In this document: piece after piece, positions 44,614 to 53,301 of the stretch
Position numbering within the stretch: the first letter of the stretch is position 1
Layout of the letters: the number at the start of each line of letters is the position of its first letter
DNA from: Xaviernesmea oryzae
Lineage (GTDB): Bacteria > Pseudomonadota > Alphaproteobacteria > Rhizobiales > Rhizobiaceae
NCBI RefSeq assembly: GCF_900109605.1
Contig: NZ_FOAM01000005.1
Coordinates: forward strand, 248,001 to 312,000
DNA length: 64,000 nucleotides
Direction of reading: 5' to 3'
Made by a program: the position numbers and the translations under genes
Notes under the pieces: model-generated
What the model saw: only the letters and a program-made list of their open reading frames with translations
Database searches by the model: none
Told to the model about the DNA's origin: nothing

Positions 44614-44667
44614 CGCCGCGCTGCATACTGCGGCGTGAAGACGGTAGCTCTTGCAGGCAACCGTCTT
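44614..44667. terminator. tandem hairpins between convergent genes
   Basis: Two stems between the convergent stops at 44606 and 44723: CGCCGC/GCGGCG (44614-44619, 44630-44635) and AAGACGGT/ACCGTCTT (44638-44645, 44660-44667). No clear T-run; candidate bidirectional terminator. Confidence 0.4.
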
Positions 44668-44722
44668 GAGCAACACTGCTGCGGATCGTGCCCGACCGAG
44701 AGGCCGTGCAGATCCACGACAC

Positions 44723-45505
44723 TTAAGACATGATCAGACCGCCATCGACATTGATCGTCTGCCCCGTGATATAGGCCGCGTCGTCGCTGGCGAGGAAAGT
44801 GACGAGCCCCGCCACATCCTCCCCGGAACCGGCGCGTTTCATCGGGATGTTTTCCACCCACTCCTTCATCAACTCGCCGGGCGCATACGTGCCGAGCAGC
44901 TTGCCCCACGCTTCGTCATTATAGGCCCACATATCCGTTTCGATAATGCCGGGGCAGAAGGCGTTGACGGTGATGCCATCGCGCGCCACCTCCTTGGCAA
45001 GACTCTGGGTGATGCCGACGACGCCCATTTTGGAGGCGGCATAATGCGGAGTATAGATGAAGCCGTCACGCGCCTGGCCGGAGGCGGTGTTGATGATCCG
45101 CCCGCCGCTTTTGTGCTTGCGCATGCGCGCGATCGCCTCCTGGGCACAGAGGAAGACACCCTTGGTGTTGACCGCCAACACCTTGTCCCACTCCGCCTCG
45201 GTCATCTCCTCGATCCGGGCGATGGTGATGACGCCCGCGTTCTGGATGGAGACATCGACGCGGCCGAAGGCTTCTTCCGCCCGGTCGTAGAGCGCCACGA
45301 CGCTCGCCTTGTCGGTGACATCGCAGAGAACCGAGATGGCCCGGCCACCAGCCGTTTCGATCTCGCGCGCAACCTGATGCACCGCCTCCTCATTGGCGGA
45401 AACCACGAGATGCGCGCCCTCGCGCGCGAAGCGCTTGGCGATGGCCGCGCCGATACCCCGGCTTGCGCCTGTGATCACCACCGTCTTGCCGTCGAACCGT
45501 GCCAT
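44723..45505 (-). CDS. short-chain dehydrogenase, polyol type
   Basis: 260-aa classical SDR: TGASRGIG (residues 13-20), NAGV, catalytic YAASK (with Ser in NTASG) and PGIIETDM; it ends with VDGGLIMS. It resembles sorbitol/iditol-2-dehydrogenase-type SDRs. Last gene of a minus operon with a ribose-type importer, a second SDR and triosephosphate isomerase. Probable oxidation of a polyol or reduction of a ketose; substrate inferred only. Confidence 0.83.
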   Translation of the reverse strand: MARFDGKTVVITGASRGIGAAIAKRFAREGAHLVVSANEEAVHQVAREIETAGGRAISVLCDVTDKASVVALYDRAEEAFGRVDVSIQNAGVITIARIEEMTEAEWDKVLAVNTKGVFLCAQEAIARMRKHKSGGRIINTASGQARDGFIYTPHYAASKMGVVGITQSLAKEVARDGITVNAFCPGIIETDMWAYNDEAWGKLLGTYAPGELMKEWVENIPMKRAGSGEDVAGLVTFLASDDAAYITGQTINVDGGLIMS

Positions 45506-45589
45506 TTCATCCTCCTTGCCGGCACGGTCGGGCTCCTCTTCTGCCCGACGCCGCCAGCCCTTGTCGCGAACTCAGATTGCGGCCACGCC

Positions 45590-46360
45590 TCATGCGGCCC
45601 TGGCGATGCCTAGAAAATCCTCGGCCTTCAGCGAGGCGCCGCCGACCAGCGCGCCATCCACATGCGGGACGGCGAAGATACTGGCAGCATTGCCGGCCTT
45701 GACCGAGCCGCCATAAAGCAGGCGCATCTCCGCGCCTGCCGTGCTGAAACGTGCCAGCAGACCTTGCCGCATCGCGGCATGGATCTCGGCGATCTGCTCT
45801 TCCGCCGGAACGCGTCCGGTGCCAATGGCCCAGACCGGTTCATAGGCAATTGCAGTGTTCTGCGCCGTCGCGTCGTCCGGCAGGGAACCGGCAAGCTGTT
45901 CGGCGACCACCCCAAGCGCCCGCCCAGCGTCCCGCTCGGCTTCGGTTTCGCCGACACAGATGATCGCCACCAGACCGGCGCGGTAGGCGGCGCGGGTCTT
46001 GGCGGCCACAAGTGCGCTTGCCTCGGCATAGGCCATGCGCCGTTCCGAATGGCCGACGATCACATGCGACGCGCCAGCCTCGACCAGCATCTCAGCCGAG
46101 ATATCACCGGTAAAGGCGCCGGCCGGCTGGGCGTGGCAATCCTGCGCACCGATGCGCAGGGACGTGCCGCGCACAAGGCGTGCTGCTCGCTCGACCAGCG
46201 TGGAAGGCGGGCAGAGAACGAGATCGCAGGCAAGATCACCGGCGGCCGCAGCCATGGCCTCGATTTCGCGCAGAGCCTCGCCCGTGCCGTTCATCTTCCA
46301 GTTTCCGGCGATCAGCCTGCGCGGCCGGCTGACGATAGGCGTGCTTTCCATCTCCATCAC
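45590..46360 (-). CDS. tpiA: triosephosphate isomerase (or tetrulose-phosphate isomerase homologue)
   Basis: 256-aa TIM barrel with all catalytic elements: AGNWKMNG (Asn, Lys), IVGHSERR (His), [11 protein letters not shown] (Glu) and [11 protein letters not shown]. The location inside a polyol operon, coupled by a 4-nt overlap to the SDR, suggests a second, dedicated copy. In Brucella and relatives such copies (TpiB/EryH) isomerise L-erythrulose-1-phosphate, so the true substrate could be a tetrulose phosphate rather than dihydroxyacetone phosphate. Confidence 0.9.
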   Translation of the reverse strand: MMEMESTPIVSRPRRLIAGNWKMNGTGEALREIEAMAAAAGDLACDLVLCPPSTLVERAARLVRGTSLRIGAQDCHAQPAGAFTGDISAEMLVEAGASHVIVGHSERRMAYAEASALVAAKTRAAYRAGLVAIICVGETEAERDAGRALGVVAEQLAGSLPDDATAQNTAIAYEPVWAIGTGRVPAEEQIAEIHAAMRQGLLARFSTAGAEMRLLYGGSVKAGNAASIFAVPHVDGALVGGASLKAEDFLGIARAA

Positions 46361-47145
46361 CAGCAGCAGAAGCCGCCATCCACCAGGAGATCGACCCCGG
46401 TGACGAAGCTTGCGGCATTGGAGAGAAGGAAGACGGCGGGGCCGACCATTTCATCGACATTGGCCATGCGGCTCATCGGCGTCTGCTCTTCGAAGAGCTT
46501 GGTCTGATGCACCATTTCCGGCCGGGTATTCATCGGCGTGGCGGTATAGCCGGGCGAGATCGTGTTGACGCGAATGCCACGCCCGACCCACTCCATCGCC
46601 ATCGACTTCGACATGTGGATGACACCGGCCTTGGACGCATTGTAATGCGCCTGGCTGAGGCCGCGATTGACGATGACGCCGGACATGGAGGCGATGTTGA
46701 CGATCGACCCGCGCCCATGCTTCAGCATGGCCTTGGCCTCGGCCTGGCAGGAGAGGAAGACGCCTTTGAGGTTGATGTCCATCAGCGTCTGATACTGGTC
46801 TTCCTCCATCTCCTCAGCCGGATTGGCATTGGCGATGCCGGCCGCATTGACGGCAAGCGAGAGCGGGCCGAGATCGGCTTCCGTGCGGGCAACGGCGTCT
46901 GCAAGCGCTGCCTTGCTGGTGACGTCGGCGGCGATCTGGATGGCCTTGCGGCCGGCCTTCTCGATGAAGGCGGCCGTGGTGGCCAGGCCATCATCCGTGC
47001 GCCGGTCGATCAGCGCGATATCGGCGCCGCATTGGGCCAGCCCCATGGCGATGCGCTGGCCGATGCCGCTGCCGGCACCGGTGACGAGCGCGACATTGCC
47101 GGACAGATCGAACAGACGCGGTGCGTTGAGCGTGATCTCACTCAT
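46357..47145 (-). CDS. short-chain dehydrogenase, polyol type
   Basis: 262-aa classical SDR with TGAGSGIG (residues 21-28), NAAGIANA in place of the usual NNAG, catalytic YNASK and [11 protein letters not shown] terminus VDGGFCCW. The Asp-Arg-Arg after beta-2 (LIDRRTD) suits NAD(H). The sequence style matches threitol/arabinitol-type dehydrogenases. It is the gene after the importer ATPase and overlaps the isomerase by 4 nt. Confidence 0.84.
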   Translation of the reverse strand: MSEITLNAPRLFDLSGNVALVTGAGSGIGQRIAMGLAQCGADIALIDRRTDDGLATTAAFIEKAGRKAIQIAADVTSKAALADAVARTEADLGPLSLAVNAAGIANANPAEEMEEDQYQTLMDINLKGVFLSCQAEAKAMLKHGRGSIVNIASMSGVIVNRGLSQAHYNASKAGVIHMSKSMAMEWVGRGIRVNTISPGYTATPMNTRPEMVHQTKLFEEQTPMSRMANVDEMVGPAVFLLSNAASFVTGVDLLVDGGFCCW

Positions 47146-47159
47146 CGCTTTTCCTTTCG

Positions 47160-48638
47160 TTACAAAGTTGCAAGTTCCATGACCGAGACGTCATTGGCCT
47201 CTTCACGGGAAAGAATGCCGGCCTGGTTGCCCTGGGCCAGAACGAGAATCCGGTTGGAGACGCCGAGCACCTCTTCGAGGTCCGAGCTGACGACGATCAC
47301 CGCCACGCCGCGCCGGGCGAGGTTGACGATGATGTCATAGATGCCGGCGCGCGCGCCGACGTCGATGCCGCGCGTCGGCTCGTCCAGCACCACTACCTTG
47401 GGATCGCGCATCAGCCATTTGGCGATGACCACCTTCTGCTGGTTGCCGCCGGACAGATCGGAAGCCGGCTGCTCGCCCCGCCCCTTGACGCCGAAAGCGG
47501 CAATGGCCTTGTCGGCAAAGGCGCGCTTGGCAGACGGCGTCAGCCAGCGGCTGGCGAAGCGGTCGAGATTGGCATAGACGAGGTTTTCGCCGATGCCGTG
47601 GGCCACGACCAGGCCCTGCTCCTTGCGATCCTCCGGCACCATGACGATGCCGCGCGCGATCGCATCCGCCGGGCTTTTCAGCGCCAGCACTTCACCATCG
47701 AGCTTGACGCTGCCGGAGGCGACGGGATCGGCGCCCGAAATGGCGCGCACCAGCTCGGTGCGGCCGGCGCCGACCAGGCCGGCAATGCCGAGGATCTCGC
47801 CCGCCTTGACGCTGAAGGAGACATCGCGGAAAGCGTCTTCGGCCGAGGTGAGCTTCTCCACCTCCAGCATGGTCTTCGGCTGCGGCTCCGGCAGGCTCGG
47901 GAACATCCGCTCCAGCGAGCGTCCGACCATGCTTTCGACGATGGTGCGCACGGGAATGGCGCTGTCGGCAAATTCCTGCACCTTCTCGCCATCGCGCAGG
48001 ACAATGATGCGGTCGGTGATCTTGCGGATCTCTTCCATGCGGTGGGAAATATAGATGATGCCGACGCCCTCGGCGCGCAGCTTGCGCACCTGCTCGAACA
48101 GCGCCTCGGTCTCAGCGCCGCCGAGCGCGGCCGTCGGCTCGTCGAGAATGAGGAGGCGAGCGTTCAGGGCCAGCGCCTTGGCGATCTCGATCAGCTGCTG
48201 ATGCGCGGTGGAAAGGCCCGCGACCTTGCGCGTGGCCGGGATATGCAGGTTCAGTCGCGCCAGTTGCTCCTGCGCGCGGCGCACCATCTGCGCCCGGTCG
48301 ACCACGCCGTTCTTCATGGGCCAGCGGCCGATGAAGACGTTTTCGGCGACCGACAGCTCCGGCAAAAGCTGAAGCTCCTGGTGGATCAGCACCACGCCTT
48401 TGTCGATCGCTTCGGCCGGATTGGCAGGCGCATAAGGCTGGCCGAGCCAGGTCATGCTGCCTTCGCTCGGGCTGCGCGAACCGGCGATGATGCCCGAAAG
48501 CGTCGATTTGCCCGCGCCGTTTTCGCCCAGAAGTGCGACGACCTCGCCGGCATAAATGTCGAAGCTGACATCCTTCAGCACCGGCACCGGGCCGTATCGC
48601 TTGGAAATTCCCTTAAGGGACAGAACCGGTTCGCGCAT
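47160..48638 (-). CDS. ribose-type (CUT2) sugar ABC importer ATPase, double domain
   Basis: 492-aa RbsA-type protein with two ATPase halves. First: Walker A GENGAGKST (residues 38-46), LSTAHQQLIEIAKAL, LILDEPTAALG. Second: degenerate Walker A LVGAGRTELVRA, then SDLSGGNQQKVVIAKWL and VVLDEPTRGIDVGA, the usual asymmetry of CUT2 systems. Partner of the binding protein and permease upstream; 177 nt with a hairpin separate it from the binding-protein gene. Confidence 0.94.
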   Translation of the reverse strand: MREPVLSLKGISKRYGPVPVLKDVSFDIYAGEVVALLGENGAGKSTLSGIIAGSRSPSEGSMTWLGQPYAPANPAEAIDKGVVLIHQELQLLPELSVAENVFIGRWPMKNGVVDRAQMVRRAQEQLARLNLHIPATRKVAGLSTAHQQLIEIAKALALNARLLILDEPTAALGGAETEALFEQVRKLRAEGVGIIYISHRMEEIRKITDRIIVLRDGEKVQEFADSAIPVRTIVESMVGRSLERMFPSLPEPQPKTMLEVEKLTSAEDAFRDVSFSVKAGEILGIAGLVGAGRTELVRAISGADPVASGSVKLDGEVLALKSPADAIARGIVMVPEDRKEQGLVVAHGIGENLVYANLDRFASRWLTPSAKRAFADKAIAAFGVKGRGEQPASDLSGGNQQKVVIAKWLMRDPKVVVLDEPTRGIDVGARAGIYDIIVNLARRGVAVIVVSSDLEEVLGVSNRILVLAQGNQAGILSREEANDVSVMELATL

Positions 48639-48773
48639 GGCGCACCTCGATGTGGCAAAGGAGAAGGATGGACCGAAGGACCGAGCCGGCGGCGTGGAGG
48701 GAGAGGTCCGCGCCGCCGTGGCCAGATGCCATGCCCCGGCTCGTGAGGAGCTGCCGGAACATGGCCTGTTGTC

Positions 48774-48802
48774 CCGGCCGATCAGCCATGCCGATCGGCC
48801 GG
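48774..48802 (-). promoter_or_regulatory. intercistronic hairpin after binding-protein gene
   Basis: Perfect 10-bp stem (48774-48783 with 48793-48802, 9-nt loop) starting 14 nt beyond the binding-protein stop. No T-run. Same placement as in the four other importer operons. Confidence 0.65.
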
Positions 48803-48815
48803 ATGCAGCCTGCGA

Positions 48816-49745
48816 TCAGGGATGCTCGGCGATGAAGGCGGCGACATTGTCCTTGGTGGTCAGTGTCGCATCCATCAGCTGCACCGGCTCGACCTTCTCG
48901 CCACCAACGATCTTGGCAGCCATTTCGACGGCCATGCGGCCCATCTTCTGGGTCTGCTGGGTCGCGGTCACGTCGAAGACGCCGTTCTTCAGCGCTTCGA
49001 GCGCGGCGGTATCACCATCGAAGCCGCCGACGACGATCTTGCCCGAGGGATTGGCGACCTTGATCGCCTGGGCCGCGCCGAGCGCCAGGCCATCGGCCTG
49101 GGCGAAGACGATGGAGACATCGGGATGGGCCTGCAGCATGTTCTGCATGATCTGGAAGCCTTCGTCCTGGCTCCACATGTTGGACCACTGCTCGGCCACG
49201 ACCTTCACGCCGGAATGCGCCTTGACGGCTTCCATGCAGCCCTTGGTGCGGTCGACTTCAGGCGTGGTGCCCTTCTGGCCATGGATGATGACCATATTGC
49301 CCTTGCCGCCGGCCTTTTCGATGATGTGCTGGCAAACCGCCTTGGCCGAGGACACGGAATCGGTGGCCAGGAAGGTATCGCCCGGCGCGCCATCGGCATT
49401 GCGGTCGACGTTGATCACGGGAACGCCGGCGGCCTTGGCGAGCTTCACCGGAACGGTGGCGGCGGCCGCACCGGCGGGGATGTAAATCAGCGCGTCGATA
49501 TTCTGGGTCAGGAGATCCTGGATCTGGTTGACCTGGGTCGGGCCATCGCCCTTGGCGTCGACGGTGACGACCGAAATGCCGCGCTTCTTGGCTTCCGCCT
49601 CAACCGACTGCTTGATCTGGTTGAAGAAATTCGCCTGAAGATTGGCGACGGCGAGGCCGACCTTCTTCAATTCCTTGGCCTGGACAGGCCCAAGCGACAG
49701 AGCGAGCGTGGCAGCGGTCGCCAGCAGGATGCGAGACAGTTTCAT
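48816..49745 (-). CDS. ribose-type sugar-binding periplasmic protein
   Basis: 309-aa binding protein of the RbsB class. Signal peptide residues 1-23 (ILLATAATLALSLGPVQA), then KKVGLAVANLQANFFNQ, VVTVDAKGD, INVDRNADGAPGD, a hinge region and GGFDGDTAALEAL. ATG 49745 has AAGGAGGA 5 nt upstream and is clearly better than an upstream in-frame ATG. Ligand probably a pentose, tetritol or branched sugar. Second gene of its operon, after the permease. Confidence 0.93.
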   Translation of the reverse strand: MKLSRILLATAATLALSLGPVQAKELKKVGLAVANLQANFFNQIKQSVEAEAKKRGISVVTVDAKGDGPTQVNQIQDLLTQNIDALIYIPAGAAAATVPVKLAKAAGVPVINVDRNADGAPGDTFLATDSVSSAKAVCQHIIEKAGGKGNMVIIHGQKGTTPEVDRTKGCMEAVKAHSGVKVVAEQWSNMWSQDEGFQIMQNMLQAHPDVSIVFAQADGLALGAAQAIKVANPSGKIVVGGFDGDTAALEALKNGVFDVTATQQTQKMGRMAVEMAAKIVGGEKVEPVQLMDATLTTKDNVAAFIAEHP

Positions 49746-49864
49746 GAGTTCCTCCTTGGGGTTGATCGGGACCGGGGTTAGCATTCCTCCCCCCGCGGGC
49801 CCTGGGTCCGCGCCACCTCGGGCGGCACGGAAATTCTGGTCGAGCCGGACAGGACCTGCCGGCC

Positions 49865-50845
49865 TCAGCGACGCTTGCGGCGCACGGTCTCGGCCCCGAC
49901 GGCGAGCACGATGACCACACCGATGATGACCTGCTGGATGAAGGGCGAGACGTTGAGAAGATTGAGGCCGTTGCGCAGCACGCCGATGATCAGCACGCCG
50001 ATCAGCGTTCCGCCGATGCCGCCGGCGCCGCCCGACAGCGACGTGCCGCCGATGACGACCGCAGCGATGGTGTCGAGCTCATAGCCGAAGCCGCTCGATG
50101 GCTGCACCGAGTCGAGACGCGCGGCCAGAACGATACCGGCAAGACCGGCCAGCATGGCGCAGCAGACATAGACGGCAATGGTGACGCGAGCGACGTTGAT
50201 ACCGGCCAACCGCGCCACTTCCTGATTGCCGCCGACGGCATAGAGCATGCGGCCTTCGGCGCGCAACTGCAGGAAGGCCCAGGCAACGACGAGCACGACC
50301 AGCATCAGGAAGACCGTGGCCGTCAGGGCCCCGAAATGGCGGTCGATGGCCAGCATCATGAACCAGTCCGGAAAGCCGACGATCTGCTGGCCGTCGGTGA
50401 TCATATTGGCGACACCGCGCGCGGCCGACATCATGGCCAGCGTGGCGATGAAGGCCGGCACGCGGAACATCGTCACCATCAATCCGACGAGCAGGCCGCT
50501 TGCAGCGGAAGCAGCAAGACCAAAGACGATGCCGACGCCCAAAGGCAGGCCCGCAACATTGGCCGTCCAGCCCATGACCATCATGGAGAGCGCAAGCACG
50601 GACCCGACCGAGAGATCAATGCCGCCGATCAGAATGACGAAGGTCATGCCGACGGACATGATGCCGAGCACGGTGATCTGATCGAGAATATTCAGCCCGT
50701 TGCGCGTCGACAGGAAGGTGTCGGTCGCCAGGCTCAGAAACAGGCAAAGGCCGATCAGGCCGATCAACGGACCCGTTGCGCCGCGCAGCCAGGACCAGGA
50801 CGGCTTGGATGCGTGCTTCTGCTCATTGATGCCGAGTACGGACAT
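49865..50845 (-). CDS. ribose-type sugar ABC importer permease
   Basis: 326-aa RbsC-type permease with 8-10 hydrophobic segments; signatures GGIDLSVGSVLALS, GGNQEVARLAGI and VVIGGTSLSGGAGGIGGTLIG. ATG 50845 has GGGAGGA upstream. First gene of the minus operon, preceded by the divergent regulatory region shared with the transketolase genes. Permease first, binding protein second, ATPase third is a reversed order compared with rbsACB. Confidence 0.93.
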   Translation of the reverse strand: MSVLGINEQKHASKPSWSWLRGATGPLIGLIGLCLFLSLATDTFLSTRNGLNILDQITVLGIMSVGMTFVILIGGIDLSVGSVLALSMMVMGWTANVAGLPLGVGIVFGLAASAASGLLVGLMVTMFRVPAFIATLAMMSAARGVANMITDGQQIVGFPDWFMMLAIDRHFGALTATVFLMLVVLVVAWAFLQLRAEGRMLYAVGGNQEVARLAGINVARVTIAVYVCCAMLAGLAGIVLAARLDSVQPSSGFGYELDTIAAVVIGGTSLSGGAGGIGGTLIGVLIIGVLRNGLNLLNVSPFIQQVIIGVVIVLAVGAETVRRKRR

Positions 50846-50886
50846 CGTTTCCTCCCTCATCAGCGGCGCTAGCGGCTATTCCTCCC

Positions 50887-50909
50887 AAGCAGAATAAATA
50901 TTCATGCTT
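50887..50909 (-). promoter_or_regulatory. operator candidate at the importer promoter
   Basis: Dyad with inner perfect palindrome GAATA-AA-TATTC and outer arms AAGCA/TGCTT (one unpaired base). It lies 41 nt upstream of the permease start. On the opposite strand it shares GAATATTTAT with the dyad before the transketolase genes. A -35-like TTGACA is on the minus strand at 50948-50943. Confidence 0.5.
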
Positions 50910-51015
50910 GTTGGAAAATTCATTAGCAAGTCTCTTTTAACGTGTCAACAGCGCCGAACGCGCTTCATATGCTTTGCTGCATCGCAATAGCGCCGCACTC
51001 GCCCGAAAAACCGGC

Positions 51016-51066
51016 TTGACTAAAGAGCGAACTGTGCAAAAATATCTATACAAGAATATTTATGCA
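51016..51066 (+). promoter_or_regulatory. promoter overlapped by a long inverted repeat
   Basis: TTGACT (51016-51021) with a -10-like AAAAAT or AAATAT 17-18 nt later. Overlapping it is an 11-bp inverted repeat with one mismatch, TGCAAAAATAT (51035-51045) and ATATTTATGCA (51056-51066), 10-nt spacer. A repressor bound here would cover the -10 region. The SorC-type regulator at 54831 is the likely binder. Confidence 0.55.
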
Positions 51067-51077
51067 AAGAGGATCCC

Positions 51078-51887
51078 ATGGAGATCAACGAACTCGAGCG
51101 GATGGCGCGCGCTATCCGCCGCCGCGATCTGGAAGCCGTCTACGCCGCCGGCGCCGGCCATATCGGCGGGGAAATGTCGGTGATCGACATTCTCACGGCG
51201 CTCTATTTCCGCGTACTCAAGGTCTATCCCGACCAGCCGAAGCACCCAGGACGGGACCGTTTCGTGCTCTCCAAGGGGCACACGGCCTGCGCGCTCTATG
51301 TGACGCTGGCCAAGCGCGGCTTCCTGCCGGAAGAGGAGATCGCCACCTTCCTCGCGCCGCATTCGCGGCTGAACGGCCACCCGAACTGCAACAAGGTGCC
51401 GGGCGTGGAAACCAACACCGGCCCGCTCGGCCATGGTCTGCCCGTGGCCATCGGCATGGCGAAAGCCGCCAAGCTTTCCGGCGCCGGCTACCACACCTAT
51501 GTCGTCACCGGCGACGGTGAGATGCAGGAAGGCTCCAACTGGGAAGCGATCATGGCCGCCGCCCAGTTCGGCCTCGACAATCTGACGCTTGTCATCGACC
51601 ACAACCGCTTTCAGCAGGGCGCGTCGCTCGCCGATACCAACGGGCTTGCGCCGCTTCGCCCACGCCTGGAAGCCTTTGGCTGGGAGGTTGCCGAGATCAA
51701 CGGCAATGCCATGGCCGAGGTCGTTCCCGCGCTCGAACATCGCGCAAGCCGCCCCTATTGCATCGTCGCCCACACCAATAAGGGCCATGGTATTTCCTTC
51801 ATGCAGGACCGTGTCGACTGGCACCACAAGGTGCCGAACAAGGATCAATATGAAATCGCTCTCGCCGAGCTGTCGGAGGCCCTGTAA
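51078..51887 (+). CDS. split transketolase, N-terminal (ThDP-binding) subunit
   Basis: 269-aa protein equal to the first third of transketolase. ThDP/Mg binding is shown by GDGEMQEGSNWEA (residues about 148-160) and IDHNRFQQG; the substrate-side histidines appear in GAGHIGGEMS, LSKGHTAC and TGPLGHGLPV. It needs the next protein to form an active site. Split transketolases occur in dedicated catabolic routes such as apulose-4-phosphate cleavage (AptA/AptB) and sulfosugar pathways. AGAGGA lies 4-6 nt before ATG 51078. Confidence 0.9.
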   Translation: MEINELERMARAIRRRDLEAVYAAGAGHIGGEMSVIDILTALYFRVLKVYPDQPKHPGRDRFVLSKGHTACALYVTLAKRGFLPEEEIATFLAPHSRLNGHPNCNKVPGVETNTGPLGHGLPVAIGMAKAAKLSGAGYHTYVVTGDGEMQEGSNWEAIMAAAQFGLDNLTLVIDHNRFQQGASLADTNGLAPLRPRLEAFGWEVAEINGNAMAEVVPALEHRASRPYCIVAHTNKGHGISFMQDRVDWHHKVPNKDQYEIALAELSEAL

Positions 51888-52865
51888 ATGAACGCCCCCC
51901 TTTCCCAGCCCAAGCTGTTCGCCACCCCGCAATTGTTCGATTGCCGCGATGCTTTTGCCGAGACGCTGGAAGCGCTGGCTGCAACGGACGAAACCGTGGT
52001 CGCCGTCTGCAATGATTCGGTCGGGTCGTCGAAGCTCGGCGGCTTCAAGACGAAATTTCCCGAGCGGCTCGTCAATGTCGGTATTGCCGAACAGAACATG
52101 GTCGGCGTCGGCGCCGGCCTCGCCAATGGCGGCCGCCTGCCCTTCGTCTGCGCCGCTGCCTGTTTTCTCACCGGCCGCGCGCTGGAGCAGATCAAGGCCG
52201 ACATTGCCTACTCCAACGCCAATGTGAAGCTGGTCGGCATTTCCTCCGGCATGGCCTATGGCGAACTGGGCCCGACGCATCACTCGATCGAGGATTTCGC
52301 CTGGACCCGCGTCCTGCCGAACCTCCCCGTGATCGCCCCGGCCGATCGGATCGAGACGGCGGCGGCGATCCGCTGGGCCGCCTCCTATGCCGGACCCTGC
52401 TTCCTGCGCCTGTCGCGCGTCGGCGTGCCGGACCTTTTGCCGGAAGGCCATGTGTTCGAACTGGGCAAGGCCAATCTTCTGCGCGAGGGCGGCGATGTCA
52501 CCTTGATCGCCAATGGCACCTTGACCCACCGCATCCTCACCGCCGCCAAGCTTCTGGCCGAGCGCGGCATCGAGGCGCGGGTGCTGAACATGGCGACGGT
52601 GCGCCCGATCGATGAGACCGCGATCATCGCCGCCGCGCGCGAGACCGGGGCGATCCTGACGGCTGAGGAGCATTCGATCTTCGGTGGCCTGGGCTCGGCC
52701 GTGGCGGAAGTCGTGGTCGACCATGCACCGGTGCCGATGAAGCGACTCGGCGTGCCCGGCGTCTTCGCGCATACCGGTTCGGCCGAAATGCTGCTGGACG
52801 AGTACGGCATGACGCCGCCCGCGATTGCCGACGCTGCAGCAGCGCTTGTTCAGCGCAAGGGCTGA
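51888..52865 (+). CDS. split transketolase, C-terminal subunit
   Basis: 325-aa partner with the pyrimidine-binding and C-terminal domains. The catalytic Glu that activates the aminopyrimidine is in VGIAEQNMVGVGAG (about residues 66-79), followed by ISSGMAYGELGPTHHSIEDFA and a transketolase C domain with ILTAEEHSIFGGLGSAVAE. It starts directly after the stop of the N-terminal subunit gene, so a 1:1 complex is expected. Confidence 0.9.
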   Translation: MNAPLSQPKLFATPQLFDCRDAFAETLEALAATDETVVAVCNDSVGSSKLGGFKTKFPERLVNVGIAEQNMVGVGAGLANGGRLPFVCAAACFLTGRALEQIKADIAYSNANVKLVGISSGMAYGELGPTHHSIEDFAWTRVLPNLPVIAPADRIETAAAIRWAASYAGPCFLRLSRVGVPDLLPEGHVFELGKANLLREGGDVTLIANGTLTHRILTAAKLLAERGIEARVLNMATVRPIDETAIIAAARETGAILTAEEHSIFGGLGSAVAEVVVDHAPVPMKRLGVPGVFAHTGSAEMLLDEYGMTPPAIADAAAALVQRKG

Positions 52866-52955
52866 GCCATCATCATCGATGGGTATTGGGTTTTCAGCCG
52901 GCTTTAGGGCATGGACTGAGAATCATCCGCTTAGCGCACGACGCGAATGATTATG

Positions 52956-53158
52956 GGCTTGGCGACCCCCTCATCCGCCTGCCGGCACCTTCTCCTCGCT
53001 GGGGAGAAGAGACCTAGACGATAGCCCAACGCTTCAATCGAACGCCTAAAAGAACATATCCGGTTTTTCGGCGTGTGAATTGGAATGCAGCGGCGCGGCG
53101 CGTTTCTTCTCCCCAGCGGGGAGAAGGTGCCGGCAGGCGGATGAGGGGGCGCCAAGCC
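52956..53158. repeat. RIME-like intergenic inverted-repeat element, copy 2
   Basis: Long inverted repeat with left arm 52956-53013 and right arm about 53104-53158. Each arm contains CTTCTCC-type 9-bp palindromes plus the GGTGCCGGCAGGCGGATGAG block, read in opposite directions. Nearly the same arms as the 23172 copy; the centre differs. It lies inside the transketolase-kinase gene series. The rest of 52866-53301 shows no gene. Confidence 0.82.
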
Positions 53159-53301
53159 GTGAAACCTTTCTGTCGTGTGCGGTGGCGACAAGACCACCGC
53201 TGTGCGGCCACCCTGCCCCCGGCCCGAAAAGGCGACGGCCGGGTAAGGAGAAGAAGCCGGGCAAACCAAACGGTTTCAGGCGGTTTATGGGGAGTGAGAC
53301 G

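Noticed and set aside
53080-53301. N-terminal extension of the FGGY kinase through the repeat element
   Set aside because: These codons are repeat-element sequence; the kinase motif begins right after ATG 53302, which has a good Shine-Dalgarno.
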